From: Bordetella sp. H567
GTDB lineage: Bacteria; Pseudomonadota; Gammaproteobacteria; Burkholderiales; Burkholderiaceae_B
Assembly: GCF_001704295.1 (NCBI RefSeq)
Contig: NZ_CP012334.1
Coordinates: forward strand, 2,864,084-2,928,083
Direction: 5' to 3'
DNA: 64,000 bases
How positions within the stretch are numbered: the first letter of the stretch is position 1; each line of letters begins with the position of its first letter. This document shows, piece by piece, positions 62,337 to 64,000 of the stretch. Under the pieces are notes generated by a model that worked only from the letters and a program-made list of their open reading frames with translations, was not told where the DNA came from and did not search any database. Both the position numbers and the translations under genes were made by a program.

Positions 62337-63260
62337 ATGCCTACCCTCACCCTTGAACAATGGCGTCTGTTCATCCAGATCGCCGACCAGGGCAGCCTGA
62401 CCAAGGTGGCCGCGCTGCGCGGCGGCGCCCAGTCCGCGATCAGCCGCCAGTTGTCCGTCATCGAAAGGCAATGCGGCGGCCGGCTGTTTCATCGCACGGG
62501 GCGTGGCGTGGAACTGACCGAGGCCGGGCGGCAGCTGTACCCGCGCGTACTGGCCTGGCTGGAGGAAGGCGATGCCCTGGGCCGCGACATGGCGCTGGCG
62601 GTGGACCAACCCGCGGGCATCGTGCGCGTCGGCGTGCTGTCCTCGATCGACCACGACTATTTGTCCCGCGCCTACGAGCAGATCAGCCGCCTGCATCCTC
62701 ACATCCGCCTGCGCATCCGTGACGGCGTGGGCGCCGCCGTCAGCGAATGGCTGGATAGCGGTGAGGTCGATATCGGCATCCTGCCCCGCGGCGGCCGCGA
62801 GCACCGCCGCCGCGAAAGCACCCTGTTCAGCGTCCGGCACCTGCTGGTGTCCGCGCCTGGCAATCGCCTGACGCGCGAGCGCACCGTGCCGTTCGCCCAG
62901 CTGCAGGGGCTGCCGCTGGTCCTGGCCGGCGCGCCCAGCGCGTTCCGCCGGCAGATGGATCAGCTGGCGCGGCGCATGGACGTGGCGCTGAACGTGGCCA
63001 TGGAGTGCGATTCGCTGCAGATCCAGAAGCACATGGTTCTACGCAGCGGCCTGTACGCCGTATTGGCGGAACACGCCGTCATGCGCGAATGCGCGGCCGG
63101 CCAACTCCAGGGCGCGCTGATCGTCAAGCCGACCATCCAGCGCACCATTACGCTCGCCTTGTCGGAGGTCAGGCCGCTGACCCTGGCCTGCCGAGAGGTG
63201 GCGCGGATCCTCCGGGGCTGCCTGGACGAGCTGGCGCTCGCGGTCCGGGCAGCAAGCTGA
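62337..63260 (+). CDS. LysR-type transcriptional regulator
   Basis: A 307-aa LysR regulator (QWRLFIQIADQGSLTKVAAL, QSAISRQLSVIERQCGGRLF). It is divergent from the sulfatase-Bug operon and probably controls it. Confidence 0.93.
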   Translation: MPTLTLEQWRLFIQIADQGSLTKVAALRGGAQSAISRQLSVIERQCGGRLFHRTGRGVELTEAGRQLYPRVLAWLEEGDALGRDMALAVDQPAGIVRVGVLSSIDHDYLSRAYEQISRLHPHIRLRIRDGVGAAVSEWLDSGEVDIGILPRGGREHRRRESTLFSVRHLLVSAPGNRLTRERTVPFAQLQGLPLVLAGAPSAFRRQMDQLARRMDVALNVAMECDSLQIQKHMVLRSGLYAVLAEHAVMRECAAGQLQGALIVKPTIQRTITLALSEVRPLTLACREVARILRGCLDELALAVRAAS

Positions 63261-63282
63261 CGGCTCGGCATGCAGGCGCGGT

Positions 63283-64000
63283 TCAGGCAGGCGGCGCCTT
63301 GTCGTTGCCGCGGGCGCCGCGGCGCGGCGCGAGCGACCGGGCCCAGCTATCCAGTTGCTTGTCCTTCGCCGTCAATTGCGCCGACAGGGCGTCGAGCTGA
63401 CGCAGGAGATCGGCTTCGCGCTTGGCGGCCGCCGCTTCGCTTGCGTGCACGGCCGCCTGCCCGGCTTCCAGCCGCGCCATGGCCGCCGACAGCTCCGCGC
63501 GTAGCACGGTTTCGCCGCGCAGCGCCTGGCGCAGCTCGTTCTGCAGGCCGGCGATCCGGGTTTGCGTTTCGCCGCGCTCCTGTTCGGCCGATTGCCGTTC
63601 CCGTTCCGCGGCCTGCCTTTCGCGTTCCGCCCCTTCCCTTTCCCGTTCCGCGGCTTGCCGGTCGCGTTCGGCCCCTTGCCGCGCGCGGTCCACTTCGGCG
63701 GTCAGGCGCTTGGTGGCCTGCCGCTCGGCATCCAGTTCGTTCAGCCAGCGGCGCTCCTGGGCCGCATGCCGCGCCTGCGTTTCGGCCAGCGCGTCGGCGT
63801 GGCGCGCTTGCAAGTCGACGACCTGGGCGCGCAAGGCCTCGGCGTCGCCGCGAGCCTGCGTGAGCGCTTCGCGCGCCGATGCCAGTTGCTGCTGCTCGGC
63901 TTGCAATCGGGCGGCCGCCGAATAGGCCGTGTCCTGCGCCGCGACCAGTTGCTCCCGCAGCGCCTGCAGGCCGAGCTCCAGGTCGGCTTCACGCGCTTGC
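63283..64000 (-). CDS. Coiled-coil protein, N-terminus beyond the window
   Basis: The frame is open from the right edge to a stop at 63283, so the start lies outside; about 238 codons are present. Almost the whole visible part is heptad coiled coil rich in Ala, Glu, Arg and Gln, with an AERER seven-residue repeat in the middle and a basic end (RSLAPRRGARGNDKAPPA). Proteins with an N-terminal KfrA-like DNA-binding domain have such tails, but that domain is not in view. Confidence 0.8.
   Translation of the reverse strand, partial: QAREADLELGLQALREQLVAAQDTAYSAAARLQAEQQQLASAREALTQARGDAEALRAQVVDLQARHADALAETQARHAAQERRWLNELDAERQATKRLTAEVDRARQGAERDRQAAEREREGAERERQAAERERQSAEQERGETQTRIAGLQNELRQALRGETVLRAELSAAMARLEAGQAAVHASEAAAAKREADLLRQLDALSAQLTAKDKQLDSWARSLAPRRGARGNDKAPPA
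63581..63685 (-). repeat. Five imperfect 21-bp tandem repeats inside the coiled-coil gene
   Basis: Units begin at 63581, 63602, 63623, 63644 and 63665, each close to CGTTCCGCGGCCTGCC plus five bases. In the coding strand they give the seven-residue AERER-type repeat. This is a likely source of length variation in the coil. Confidence 0.7.

Overview
This is a high-GC beta-proteobacterial chromosome segment, most like Bordetella/Achromobacter. The reasons are three solitary Bug-family (tripartite tricarboxylate transporter) receptors, many LysR regulators each beside a small catabolic operon, a ccoNOQP cluster, and a REP-like GC-rich repeat inside an ABC operon. No rRNA, tRNA, CRISPR array, insertion sequence or phage gene was seen. 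The strain is inferred from gene content only.

Region 1 (1-14.6 kb): a partial amidohydrolase runs off the left edge, divergent from a Bug receptor and an NTF2/SnoaL-like protein. Next is a two-gene unit of an unrecognised 519-aa protein with a Ser/Thr-rich segment, 9 bases ahead of a 1991-aa Rhs protein with an HNH-like C-terminal segment and no visible immunity gene. A minus-strand run LysR - DsbA-like - double-PAS hybrid histidine kinase overlaps the Rhs 3' end.

Region 2 (14.7-30.6 kb): a seven-gene operon (D-cysteine desulfhydrase-like enzyme, PotABCD-type ABC transporter, M24-like and M20-like hydrolases that both lack usual metal ligands) is followed by LysR-associated units: GST and PNPOx-like protein; acyl-CoA dehydrogenase; mandelate-racemase family dehydratase with a Bug receptor.

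Region 3 (30.6-57.1 kb): a low-oxygen island. Eight FNR/ANR-type boxes (TTGAY-N4-RTCAA) precede universal stress proteins, a membrane-domain-only CcoI-like protein with ccoS, ccoNOQP, PHB synthase and acetoacetyl-CoA reductase, an alcohol dehydrogenase, an ADP-forming acyl-CoA synthetase fused to GNAT, a P2-type ATPase and two unknown proteins. ccoG and a CcoH-like gene follow ccoP. Between ccoH and the PHB genes lies a four-gene signalling operon headed by a FixL-like kinase that keeps the heme-PAS His and Arg. Together these look like oxygen sensing, high-affinity respiration, electron/carbon storage and stress survival under oxygen limitation.

Region 4 (57.1-64 kb): topoisomerase IB, a PfpI/DJ-1 protein, a NodS-like methyltransferase, a sulfatase-Bug operon with divergent LysR, and a coiled-coil protein cut by the right edge. 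The only gene-free stretch above 300 bases is 33100-33476; it is described below.
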